NCBI RefSeq assembly: GCF_000385565.1
Contig: NC_021169.1
Span: 124,001-188,000, forward strand
DNA from: Archaeoglobus sulfaticallidus PM70-1
Lineage (GTDB): Archaea; Halobacteriota; Archaeoglobi; Archaeoglobales; Archaeoglobaceae
Direction of reading: 5' to 3'
DNA: 64,000 nucleotides
Both the position numbers and the translations under genes were made by a program. The notes below the pieces were generated by a model. That model was not told the origin of the DNA, did not search any database, and was given only the letters and a program-made list of their open reading frames with translations. This document shows, in pieces, positions 34,261 through 42,384 of this stretch; positions within the stretch are counted from its first letter, which is position 1; every line of letters begins with the position of its first letter.

Positions 34261-35613
34261 TTATACAAATCCCATTTTGTTAAGTAAAGTTGTTGTAACC
34301 TTTACGCCCCTTTTTATCTCATCTATTTCAACATATTCATGTGCGTCGTGGGAGAAAGCTCCAGCCGGTCCAAATTCTACGAGTGTCTTAAAACCAGCTG
34401 AGTGCAAAAAAGCCCCTTCACTCGCACCCGGTGCTATACCAACTTGGTTTATTCCGCTACTTTCCATCACCGCTTTAACAAAATCATCTTCCATTGCATC
34501 ATCAAAAGAGTTACCAATCCCCGCAGAAGGATAAAAAGTCTCTTCCTCTACTGTAAACTCGAAATCCTGCGATACTTTTTTGATTTCTCTCGTAAAGAAA
34601 TCGTGAATGAGTTCAGCTGTTATGCCCCTCCCGTATCTAATATCAACAGAGGATTCGCAAAAATCCGGTATGACATTCAGATCGATTCTATCTATTTTAC
34701 CGCCCACAACCTTTCTTATCCCACCACCCACAATTGAAGTTATGCTGAAGGTCGGTTTTCCAAGCAGTCTGTCTTCTGAATGTTCGTAAAGCTCATCAAT
34801 GATTCTTCTTTTGTTTGCCTCCAAGTAATCTACAATTCTGCACATCTCAACAACAGCATTTCTACCGAGATGAGGTGTTGAGGCGTGGCATCTCTTCCCA
34901 TAGGTCCTGATGTATGCCCAGCAAACACCTCTATGGGCTATGACTGGCATGAAGGAGTAAGACCCTTCCAAGACAACCGCATACCTTTCCCTAAATTTAT
35001 CAAAATCTCGCTTATAGGTTTTAATAAAATGTTTGATTCCTTCAGCATCAACCTCTTCACGCACAGTAAAAACAGCATATATCTTTCCGTCCATTTCTAT
35101 ATCTCCTAAAATATCAAGGAGAAACAGAAGAATTGCTACAGAAGCTTTATTATCGAAGCTCCCTCTCCCGTAAATTATCTTTTTTTCCTTTTCTTTTCGC
35201 ATTTTCCAGATTCTATCCATCTGATCTCTGATTTTCCCTCTCACTCTCTTACCACAAACTTCTACCTCAACAGCAGAATTGCCGAGATACCTAACCACAC
35301 CCTCTTCAGCTCCAAAAGGGTCAGTGAGCCATTTTCCGTAATCTCCAGCAGAGACTGTGTCCATGTGAGCAGAAAAAACGATGCATCTTTCTCCTTCTCC
35401 AACCTCACAGACTATGTTATGTGAATTATCAACCTCGTGGAAGGTTGCACTGACACCAATATCATTCACATATTCCCAAACAAGGTTTGCTATGCTGTCT
35501 TCTCCTATTCTACCCTCCCTGCCGCTAAGACTCTCTTTCTTTACCAGTTCTTTTAAGATGTCGATGTATCTCTTCTCTTTATTTTCTATCTTTAAAGATA
35601 ATTTATTCAACAT
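34261..35613 (-). CDS. M20-family metallopeptidase/deacylase (ArgE/DapE/ACY1-like)
   Basis: The 450-residue protein is an M20 hydrolase. Metal motifs are IVFSAHMDTVSAGDYG (His, Asp), GRGSFDNKASVA (bridging Asp), FTVREEVDAEGIKHF (Glu pair) and late His in GAFSHDAHEYVE. An insertion of about 60 residues lies between the first two motifs. A dimerisation domain (HRGVCWAYIRTYGKRCHASTPHLG) is present. These enzymes cleave N-acyl or gamma-glutamyl amides or short peptides. ATG 35613 is used; ATG 35625 overlaps further into the gene before it. Its place after a ligase-like and a cysteine-hydrolase-like gene suggests amide cleavage in the same pathway. Confidence 0.85.
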   Translation of the reverse strand: MLNKLSLKIENKEKRYIDILKELVKKESLSGREGRIGEDSIANLVWEYVNDIGVSATFHEVDNSHNIVCEVGEGERCIVFSAHMDTVSAGDYGKWLTDPFGAEEGVVRYLGNSAVEVEVCGKRVRGKIRDQMDRIWKMRKEKEKKIIYGRGSFDNKASVAILLFLLDILGDIEMDGKIYAVFTVREEVDAEGIKHFIKTYKRDFDKFRERYAVVLEGSYSFMPVIAHRGVCWAYIRTYGKRCHASTPHLGRNAVVEMCRIVDYLEANKRRIIDELYEHSEDRLLGKPTFSITSIVGGGIRKVVGGKIDRIDLNVIPDFCESSVDIRYGRGITAELIHDFFTREIKKVSQDFEFTVEEETFYPSAGIGNSFDDAMEDDFVKAVMESSGINQVGIAPGASEGAFLHSAGFKTLVEFGPAGAFSHDAHEYVEIDEIKRGVKVTTTLLNKMGFV

Positions 35614-36466
35614 ATGGGCTCCCATTATCCCACAGGCTGATTTTTAGCCCCAATTCTTTCAGACTCTCCTCTATCTCTTCTTTCCTTTCAGATTCAACTA
35701 CGATAAGCATTCCTCCTTCCCTTCCATCATCCCTGAGCAGAGCATTCCTAACACATTCTTCTGGCTGAAGGTGGTAGCCATTGAAACCGTATTTTTTGTA
35801 TGTATCCCTGATTAATATCCATCTGCTATTTTCAAATTCAACAACTCCCGCAAATCCAACAAAATGTCCAACATTCCACTTCCATTTTTCAAAAAATTCT
35901 GGATGTTCGTTGAATTCAATTATCCTCTCCAGAAAGTAGAACTTTCCATTTGGGTCAAGAAGCTTCGATGTATGGTAGTTCAGAACAACCTCCACTTCCT
36001 TTTCTGAGAGTATATAATCTATTAACTGGGAGAATTTTTCTTTCGTGAAGTAGATTTCATTTCCTTTCCGTGACGGAACTGGAATGCATGAAATTCTTCC
36101 ATTCGTTGCTTTCTCACATGCCAGAACAAGTCCTTCTGGACCTATACCACTCTCGCTGTAATCATCTGTAACCCTGTACTCGTACTCGTACCAGAATTCG
36201 TTATACAGCCTTCTGGCGAAGCTTTCTCTCAGTTCACCCCTGCTTACCCCCTCCCTCGCCTCATCGCATTTCCTCTGCTCATTCCTGTGAATATTCATCC
36301 TGGCGAGGTATGCAAGATAATCAATGCTCAAATCCCTAAACCCAATCCCCCTTAGAATACATCCAAGAGAGAAGGCTCCACAAGTATTCTCTTTTTGTGA
36401 TCCAATCTTTACATACTCTTCATGAATATCAAAAAAATTATCAAGGAGCTTTACACTGAATCGCAT
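35603..36466 (-). CDS. Papain/C39-like cysteine hydrolase fold, function unknown
   Basis: I do not recognise the family by name. The 287-residue protein has a papain-like arrangement: Gln24 and Cys29 (SQKENTCGAFSLGCILRG), His201 (NVGHFVGFAGVVEF) and Asp221 (WILIRDTYKKYGFNGYH). This is a possible Cys-His-Asp triad with an oxyanion Gln in C39-like spacing. A charged insert (about residues 60-120) separates the Cys from the core. There is no signal peptide, so it acts inside the cell. It starts 5 bases after the ligase-like gene and overlaps the M20 gene, so it belongs to the amine/amino-acid cluster. A gamma-glutamyl amidase role, replacing PuuD, is a hypothesis. Confidence 0.75.
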   Translation of the reverse strand: MRFSVKLLDNFFDIHEEYVKIGSQKENTCGAFSLGCILRGIGFRDLSIDYLAYLARMNIHRNEQRKCDEAREGVSRGELRESFARRLYNEFWYEYEYRVTDDYSESGIGPEGLVLACEKATNGRISCIPVPSRKGNEIYFTKEKFSQLIDYILSEKEVEVVLNYHTSKLLDPNGKFYFLERIIEFNEHPEFFEKWKWNVGHFVGFAGVVEFENSRWILIRDTYKKYGFNGYHLQPEECVRNALLRDDGREGGMLIVVESERKEEIEESLKELGLKISLWDNGSPYVE

Positions 36467-36471
36467 GCGTC

Positions 36472-37791
36472 TTAGAAGGCTTTCAGATATTTATTAATTT
36501 CCCAATCCGTTACATGCTGGCAAAATGCTTCCCACTCAAACTTTTTGGTTTTGAGATACTCTTCGTAAAGCGTTCTGCCCCAGAATTCTTCAAACATTCT
36601 GTCTTTTTCAAGTTCAGCAATCGCTTCACCGAGATTTTGTGGAAATCTTTCTACACCATACCTATCTCTCTCGGCTTCACTCATATCTGCTGGATCTTTG
36701 TCCACTGGGTCTCCGGGATCGATTTTATTCTTTATCCCATCCACTCCAGCGGCAATTATGCTCCCCAGGACAAGATACGGATTGTTGCAACCATCAACTG
36801 GTTTTATTTCAAGATGGAGTGTTTCTTTTTCCTTTTTGTGAATGGGCAGAGGTATTCTTATCGCAGCTTCCCTATTCTCAAACCCGTAACAGGCATAGGC
36901 TGATGCCCAGTTATGGGGCAGTAGTCTCTTGTAGGAGTTTACTGTTGAGGCTGTGAAGGCAAGCAATGCTTTCATATGCTTTAATATTCCCCCTATGAAG
37001 TGGTAGGCCAAATCGCTCAAATCACTTCCGTCAGCAAACAGGTTCTCACCATCTTTCCAGAGACTTATGTGGATGTGGACACCCGAACCAGGTAGCTCGT
37101 TGGAGGGTTTCGGCATAAAGCTCGCTGTCAGTCCTAAACCCTGCGCAACACCCCTTACAGTCTCTCTGAGTATTATCTGATTGTCAGCAGAGGTTATTCC
37201 ACAAGCTGGTTTTACCGCTATCTCATACTGTCCTGGACCATACTCCGGATAGAAGTGTTCAACAAATACATCCTGCATTTCGAGATATTCTTTTACCCTG
37301 ATTGCAAATTCGTTAGATGCGTTCATGGCTGGAGTGGCAAAGCACAATGCATCATCATATGGTTTTGAGTTGCTGTCGAAAAGATAGAATTCTGTTTCAA
37401 ATGCTGATTTAATTTCAAAATCAAGCTCACTGAGTTTTTGCTTGAGAATTGGTCTCGGATCAGCCTCGAATATTTTCATATCTCTCGTGTAAAAATCTCC
37501 AATAACCATTGCAGTTTTTTCAGCATATGGAACGATTCTGAATGTATTTAAGTCAGGTATGTGCTTGAGTTCACCAACACAGCCATATATCGAGTTTGGT
37601 GTCAGCAGATCAAGTGCACCGAAAGCAGACTGCATGCATGAAACGTATGTCACTCCGCTCACAAGGTCGCTTTTAGCATTTTTTGCATTTCCCATTTTAC
37701 CTCTCACAACACCATCGTTGTCAATGTACAGATATCTGATATATTCTATCCCTTTTTCTTCAATAAGCTTCAGAATTTCATCAAGCTCCAC
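36472..37791 (-). CDS. Glutamine-synthetase-like ligase (gamma-glutamyl-amine ligase type)
   Basis: This is a GS-I fold ATP-dependent ligase of about 440 residues. Glutamate and metal motifs are kept (ETEFYLFD, GPGQYEIAV, GSGVHIHISLW, NSYKRLLP). The ammonia-site motif PGFEAP of the true GS in this window (52376-53824) reads PHNWAS here, so the Glu is Trp. That change is typical of relatives that ligate amines rather than ammonia (PuuA-like). GTG 37791 is chosen: it follows the aminotransferase TAA by one base and has gggtgg upstream; ATG 37830 would overlap that gene. Permease and aminotransferase neighbours support an amine or amino acid substrate. Confidence 0.83.
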   Translation of the reverse strand: MELDEILKLIEEKGIEYIRYLYIDNDGVVRGKMGNAKNAKSDLVSGVTYVSCMQSAFGALDLLTPNSIYGCVGELKHIPDLNTFRIVPYAEKTAMVIGDFYTRDMKIFEADPRPILKQKLSELDFEIKSAFETEFYLFDSNSKPYDDALCFATPAMNASNEFAIRVKEYLEMQDVFVEHFYPEYGPGQYEIAVKPACGITSADNQIILRETVRGVAQGLGLTASFMPKPSNELPGSGVHIHISLWKDGENLFADGSDLSDLAYHFIGGILKHMKALLAFTASTVNSYKRLLPHNWASAYACYGFENREAAIRIPLPIHKKEKETLHLEIKPVDGCNNPYLVLGSIIAAGVDGIKNKIDPGDPVDKDPADMSEAERDRYGVERFPQNLGEAIAELEKDRMFEEFWGRTLYEEYLKTKKFEWEAFCQHVTDWEINKYLKAF

Positions 37792-37792
37792 T

Positions 37793-39115
37793 TTACCACC
37801 CCGCAAACTCCTTAACTTTACTTTCATCAAACCTTCCTTCTACAATGTCTTTAAGAGCCTGATCAAAAATATTCAGACCTTCATCGATTCCCTCTTCATC
37901 GATTACAAGCGGTGGGGTGATCTCCACGACATTGGAATAAAGCCCAACATACGCAAGAACGAGTCCAAGCTCCCAGCAACGATAGGTTAGCATCGCACAT
38001 TCTTTACTTGCAGGTTCTTTACTCTCCCTATCTCTCACCAGCTCAACTCCCACAATAAGCCCTTTTCCCCTGACATCCCCAATAATGTCACGGTTTTCAG
38101 CAATTTCTTTAAGCCCTTTAATCAACCTGTCCCCCATCTTTTCAGCATTTCTATCCAGCTTATTTTCCTTGATGTATTCTATTGTCGCTATACTTGCTGA
38201 ACATCCCGCTGGATGGCCTGCGATGGTTGAAAGATGAAAAGCTCCGGGATAGTCCAAGACCTCCCTGACTCCTATACATGCACTGATAGGGAACCCACCA
38301 CCCATCGGTTTACCAACTGTGATGAAATCTGGTTTTATGCCATAATGTTCAAAACCGAAAAACTTGCCCGTTCTTGCGAAACCGACTTTCACCTCATCAA
38401 CACCATAATATATTCCATTCCTTTTACAGAGCTTATACAATCGATCATGGAACTCCTCTGGCGGGACTATATCTCCCCCATCGCTCTGTATAGGCTCTAG
38501 AAAAACTATCGACACATCCTCTGCTGGTGCAACAGTTTCGAATATATACTCCTCTATGAATCTAACACAGTGAATCTTGCATTCCGGATATTCCAGAGAG
38601 AACGGACAGCGATAGCAGTATGGATATGGAACTTTAACAACACCTCCAGCAGGATTCAACCACCCTTCCGCTTTGTGACCCGACAGGGAAAACGAGCCAT
38701 AGGTTTGCCCATGATATGATCCAAGAAAGGTTATAATCTTGTTCTTTTTGGTTGCATATGGAAGAAGTTTGAAGATGCCATCATTTATATCCGAACCAGA
38801 ATGACCGAAGATAACCTTCTTGTTCTCACTCTCTGGAACCAAAGAGAGTAGGAGTTCAGCAAGTTTTATGGACTTCTCATGATAGTAAGATGTCAAAGAA
38901 AAAGAAGAAGTTTTTGAAAATTGCTCGCACACAGCATCAATGATTTTTTTGTTTCCGTATCCTACATTTGCCACAGCCCAGCTTGCATTGAAGTCTATAT
39001 ACTCCTTCCCGTCAATGTCACGAATCCTGTATCCCTCGCATCTATCCACGATAAGAGGATAAAATTTAATGTCGAAAACACCACCGATTACTTCTGACGA
39101 CCTTCTCCAAGTCAT
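37793..39115 (-). CDS. Class III PLP-dependent aminotransferase (GABA/4-aminobutyrate type)
   Basis: The 440-residue protein is a fold-I omega-aminotransferase. It has GHSGSDINDGIFKLLPYAT and YHGQTYGSFSLSGH, YGVDEVKVGFARTGKFFGFEHYG (cofactor Asp), and the PLP Lys in TVGKPMGGGFPISA. A four-Cys set in PYPYCYRCPFSLEYPECKIHC (about residue 160) is seen in several archaeal relatives and may bind metal. Such enzymes remove terminal amino groups from GABA, ornithine or diamines, giving an aldehyde. It overlaps the permease stop by four bases and is followed at once by the ligase-like gene. Exact substrate unknown. Confidence 0.87.
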   Translation of the reverse strand: MTWRRSSEVIGGVFDIKFYPLIVDRCEGYRIRDIDGKEYIDFNASWAVANVGYGNKKIIDAVCEQFSKTSSFSLTSYYHEKSIKLAELLLSLVPESENKKVIFGHSGSDINDGIFKLLPYATKKNKIITFLGSYHGQTYGSFSLSGHKAEGWLNPAGGVVKVPYPYCYRCPFSLEYPECKIHCVRFIEEYIFETVAPAEDVSIVFLEPIQSDGGDIVPPEEFHDRLYKLCKRNGIYYGVDEVKVGFARTGKFFGFEHYGIKPDFITVGKPMGGGFPISACIGVREVLDYPGAFHLSTIAGHPAGCSASIATIEYIKENKLDRNAEKMGDRLIKGLKEIAENRDIIGDVRGKGLIVGVELVRDRESKEPASKECAMLTYRCWELGLVLAYVGLYSNVVEITPPLVIDEEGIDEGLNIFDQALKDIVEGRFDESKVKEFAGW

Positions 39116-40437
39116 TCCTCCATCACCCTTTTACCGTAAACGAAGTAATATATTGTCAGCAACACCACATAAGCGATTCCGATAATCACCGAGGTCTCTG
39201 CTCCCTGAAAGGTTCCGTAGAATATGATCGCAATTCCTATCAGCCCCAATATCGGGAAAAGTGGGTACAATGGCTGCTTCCAAGGCAGATTTTTGACCTC
39301 TTCAGGGAACTTCCTTCTGTACTGCACCGCACTGATGAGTGAAATTAACCAAGTTACAACCCATGCGAACACAAGAAGGAGCGAAAGGTGTACATAAACG
39401 ATGTCCGGGTTCTGATAACCCAGCAAAACCAGTCCTATACTAGCAATCCATGTGAAGATTATTGCAACATGTGGTGTTTTGTGTTTTTCATGCACTTTTG
39501 AGAAAACACTTGGCAAGATTCTGTCTTCACCCATTGAGTAGAGGAGTCTTGGGGCCGCATAAAGTGTGCCTCCAAGAAGACATGTCGCTGCAGCAAGCCA
39601 AGCAGCAAAGTTAATGATATATGCTGCAGATGTACCAAACGCAACTTCAGCAGCTTTGGTAAACGGAGATTCTGAGACGCTGAGTTCTGAATATGGGACA
39701 AGTCCAAGCATTGCCGCCATTGCAATTGTATATATGATCAGAAATGTTATAGATGATGCCCACAACGCTCTTGGCAGGTCCCTTGGGTCTCTAACTTCAC
39801 TTCCAGAAGTTGCAAGAGTTAAAGCGCCCATGTATGCATAGGTTCCAAAGGCAATCGCCGGAAAGAGGCTTGAAAAACCATTGGGCATAAAGGGTGTATA
39901 ATTGCTCGGGTCTATTTTACCACTTGCAAACCCGAAGATGCCAAAGAGTAGCATAAGTCCAACCAATCCAAGGACCAGTACTAACTGAGTGTTCGCTGCA
40001 GGAATGACACCGACCAAGTTCAGTAGCATGAAAACTGTTAACCAGATTATCGCCCATATAACTACTGAGATCTCTGGGCTTCCAATCTGGAAAAACCAGG
40101 AAGTAATTGTTCCTATGGCTAAACCCACTGATCCTCCTGCGATTATCCACCCGATTGCATAAGAAGTGCCCGTAAGAAATCCTGCCAGTCCACCAAGCGT
40201 TCTTTTGTTCCATACCCACATTGCACCAGCATCAGGCATGCCTACAGCCATCTCACCCATGCTAATCATTATAAAAAGCAAGAACAACCCCGCAATCGTA
40301 TAAGCTACCAAAGCTGCTGGGCCGGCGATTTTTGCACCCTCTCCAATAAGGAGAAAAATACCATCACCGACGACAGCACCCACTCCGATAGCCCACACAT
40401 GTTTAAAAGAAAGTCCCTTTACCAATTCTCTATCCAT
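39112..40437 (-). CDS. APC-superfamily amino acid/amine permease
   Basis: The 441-residue protein has about 12 membrane helices and the APC signature in helix 1 (VGAVVGDGIFLLIGEGAKIAGPAALVAY) and helix 6-7 (FGTYAYMGALTLATSGSEVRDPRDLPRAL). The latter is the EVxxPxRxxPRA motif of the family. It is the first gene of the minus-strand cluster running to the M20 hydrolase, with ribosome binding site ggggtgat. The imported substrate is probably an amino acid or polyamine that feeds the aminotransferase and ligase encoded next. Confidence 0.88.
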   Translation of the reverse strand: MDRELVKGLSFKHVWAIGVGAVVGDGIFLLIGEGAKIAGPAALVAYTIAGLFLLFIMISMGEMAVGMPDAGAMWVWNKRTLGGLAGFLTGTSYAIGWIIAGGSVGLAIGTITSWFFQIGSPEISVVIWAIIWLTVFMLLNLVGVIPAANTQLVLVLGLVGLMLLFGIFGFASGKIDPSNYTPFMPNGFSSLFPAIAFGTYAYMGALTLATSGSEVRDPRDLPRALWASSITFLIIYTIAMAAMLGLVPYSELSVSESPFTKAAEVAFGTSAAYIINFAAWLAAATCLLGGTLYAAPRLLYSMGEDRILPSVFSKVHEKHKTPHVAIIFTWIASIGLVLLGYQNPDIVYVHLSLLLVFAWVVTWLISLISAVQYRRKFPEEVKNLPWKQPLYPLFPILGLIGIAIIFYGTFQGAETSVIIGIAYVVLLTIYYFVYGKRVMEE

Positions 40438-40899
40438 CTTTAATCACCCCTGCCACCGTGTTTCAAATTAACTCGGATAAAACATGGTTAACTTAAAAAA
40501 CTTTTTGATTTGAAGGTAAAGAAATGGAAATTTTTATCACATTGGATAAAACCTTTCGGAATTTGATCAATATGCTACAAAAATACTATAAAATTTATCA
40601 AGTTTGGGGTTGCCAAATCAGCACCATATTTTACAACATCATGAAACCCTCAATCCATCTCTGAACAGTCAGATTCAAAGAACTTTCTCCTTGATTTTCC
40701 TTTACCAAGATACTCCTCTCGCCAAAGGCAGTCTCAGAAGTCTCTAAACATGCATCCCTGTGGAGATGCGTGTAAACGGAAGCCAACACTGACAGTAAAC
40801 AGTGAACTCAGTGAGTCTGTGAATTTAATGGAGAAAACTGACTCAATAAGCTCCTTTCTAGAAATAAAACTATGAAAGTTTTTTAGAAAGAAACGGACA
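40438..40899. other. Gene-free stretch upstream of the permease gene
   Basis: This stretch of about 460 bases holds no convincing gene. Next to the permease start are AT-rich promoter-like sequences (for example gttttttaag on the minus strand) and two copies of ggataaaac at 40475-40483 and 40544-40552. Between about 40620 and 40800 the minus strand has a 57-codon open frame and adjacent broken frames that could be remains of a decayed gene. I could not identify it. Confidence 0.4.
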
Positions 40900-40970
40900 T
40901 GCGCGAGCCGGGATTCGAACCCGGGCTAACGGCTCGGAAAGCCGTTGTCCTACCACTAGACTACTCGCGC
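40900..40970 (-). tRNA. tRNA-Gly (anticodon TCC)
   Basis: Read on the minus strand the gene folds as a full cloverleaf. The acceptor stem is gcgcgag/ctcgcgc, the D arm gtc...gac with aGTGGTAg loop, the anticodon stem acggc/gccgt with loop tttccga, and the T arm ccggg-ttcgaat-cccgg. Loop positions 34-36 are tcc, which reads glycine codon GGA. The discriminator base is A. There is no intron and the 3' CCA is not encoded. Confidence 0.95.
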
Positions 40971-41060
40971 TTGAAACTAATCTATTAAACAGGGTTTATG
41001 AATTTTATGGTATTTCCCGCTGTGGCGATTGTGGCAATTCAAGTTAATTCAGGAAAGTTA

Positions 41061-41068
41061 TTTAAACT
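41061..41068 (+). promoter_or_regulatory. TATA box for the DsbA-like gene
   Basis: The sequence tttaaact lies 20-27 bases before ATG 41088, with no ribosome binding site between; this fits leaderless initiation. Confidence 0.42.
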
Positions 41069-41087
41069 CAATTCAATCCTAAAAATC

Positions 41088-41942
41088 ATGGATAAAAATA
41101 TATTATTTGCTTTGATTGCTGGAGTCCTGATTGGCGCGATTGTAGGATTTGCTTTTTCGAACATGCAGAAAAGTGAGACCGAGATTAACAAAACTGCTGT
41201 AGATTATTCTGTTAAATACATAAATAGGTATCTCCTCAAACCTGGAGTAAAGGTAGAAGTGAAAGATATCAAAAAATTGGATGTGTATGCCCTGAATGTT
41301 GAGTTCGTAAGCAAGAATTCAACTTTAGGCGAGGATTACGTTTACATAACCTCCGACGGAAAAACCCTGATTTTAAATTCAATAGATATCACAAAAGAAC
41401 CCAAAAACTACAGAACCAATGTAAGCGCAGATGATGACCCATACAGGGGGAAAGAAGATGCTAAGGTAACCATAATCGAGTTCTCCGACTATGCCTGCCC
41501 TTACTGTGCAAAATTCGAAAAAGTCCTTTCAGAAATCGAAAAGAAGTATCCAGACATTAAAATTGTTTTCAGAGACTTTCCGATTCACGGTAATGTTTCG
41601 ATAATCGCAGCCAAAGCTGCTAACTGTGCAAACGAACAGAACAGGTTCTGGGAGTACCACGATCTCCTGTTTGAAAAACAGAATGAGTGGATTGAGGCCC
41701 TAAAGAATGGAGATAAGCAGAAGCTGTATCTGTATGCTGAGGAGCTTGGTCTCAACCTGACAGAGTTCAAGTCATGTCTGAATTCCAACAAGTATGACAG
41801 TGAAATCCAGAAGGACTACTTCGACGGATTGACCGCTGGAGTTAGCGGTACACCAACAGTATTCCTAAACGGAATTAAAGTGGAAGGTCTAGCAACTCAG
41901 GAAGCGCTGGCTGAGATCATAGAACAGGAAGCTGGAAAATAG
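41088..41942 (+). CDS. DsbA-like thioredoxin-fold protein, membrane anchored
   Basis: The 284-residue protein begins with an uncleaved-type membrane anchor (NILFALIAGVLIGAIVGFAF). A beta-rich N-terminal domain (about 40-125) and a Thioredoxin_4/DsbA-like domain follow. The redox motif is CPYC in FSDYACPYCAKFEKV, and the cis-Pro loop is SGTPTVFLNG. It should sit outside the membrane and make or shuffle disulfides. ATG 41088 is chosen because the anchor begins there and a TATA box is 20-27 bases upstream; the longer frame from 40998 overlaps the promoter. sepF follows but has its own promoter. Confidence 0.87.
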   Translation: MDKNILFALIAGVLIGAIVGFAFSNMQKSETEINKTAVDYSVKYINRYLLKPGVKVEVKDIKKLDVYALNVEFVSKNSTLGEDYVYITSDGKTLILNSIDITKEPKNYRTNVSADDDPYRGKEDAKVTIIEFSDYACPYCAKFEKVLSEIEKKYPDIKIVFRDFPIHGNVSIIAAKAANCANEQNRFWEYHDLLFEKQNEWIEALKNGDKQKLYLYAEELGLNLTEFKSCLNSNKYDSEIQKDYFDGLTAGVSGTPTVFLNGIKVEGLATQEALAEIIEQEAGK

Positions 41943-41952
41943 TTCTACCAAT

Positions 41953-41962
41953 AATTTAAATA
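41953..41962 (+). promoter_or_regulatory. TATA box for sepF
   Basis: The sequence aatttaaata lies about 35-44 bases before ATG 41996, leaving a short leader that carries the ribosome binding site aaggtgg. Confidence 0.5.
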
Positions 41963-41995
41963 CCAGAATGAATTATTAAGGATAAGGTGGTAGCT

Positions 41996-42367
41996 ATGGG
42001 AATCATGGATAAGCTACTCGGCAGAACAGAAACCCGTGTGGTTGACGAGTATGAAGAACTCGATCTCGGAGAATATGAATCCGAAATACTCGATGAAGCT
42101 GAAACAGTAATAAAGGTTGCAGAAGTTACAGGCCTGAGTGAGGTTCCTGAGATAAGAAGGCAGATTTATGAAGGAAATATCGTCATCATAGATGTTGCAT
42201 TCCTCAAGCATGATAAGCTAACACTTGACAGGATCCTGAAAGACCTCAGACAGCTTGCAGAGGATGTTAAAGGAGATATAGTGGGCTTGGGCGATGACTA
42301 CTTCATCGTAACCCCAACAGGCATAAGGATCGATAGAAAGAAAATAGTCGGATCGAGAAGAAGGTAA
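41996..42367 (+). CDS. sepF: Cell division protein SepF
   Basis: Archaeal SepF anchors FtsZ to the membrane at the division site. The 123-residue protein starts with a short amphipathic membrane-targeting helix (MGIMDKLLGR). An acidic linker and the SepF core follow (IRRQIYEGNIVIIDVAFLKHDKLTLDRILKDLRQLAEDVKGDIVGLGDDYFIVTPTG region, about residues 55-112), ending in a basic tail. Length fits archaeal SepF. ATG 41996 is preferred over GTG 41987 because aaggtgg sits five bases before it. The ZPR1 gene follows 17 bases later and may be co-transcribed. Confidence 0.9.
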   Translation: MGIMDKLLGRTETRVVDEYEELDLGEYESEILDEAETVIKVAEVTGLSEVPEIRRQIYEGNIVIIDVAFLKHDKLTLDRILKDLRQLAEDVKGDIVGLGDDYFIVTPTGIRIDRKKIVGSRRR

Positions 42368-42384
42368 AAGAGAGCAAAGAAAAC

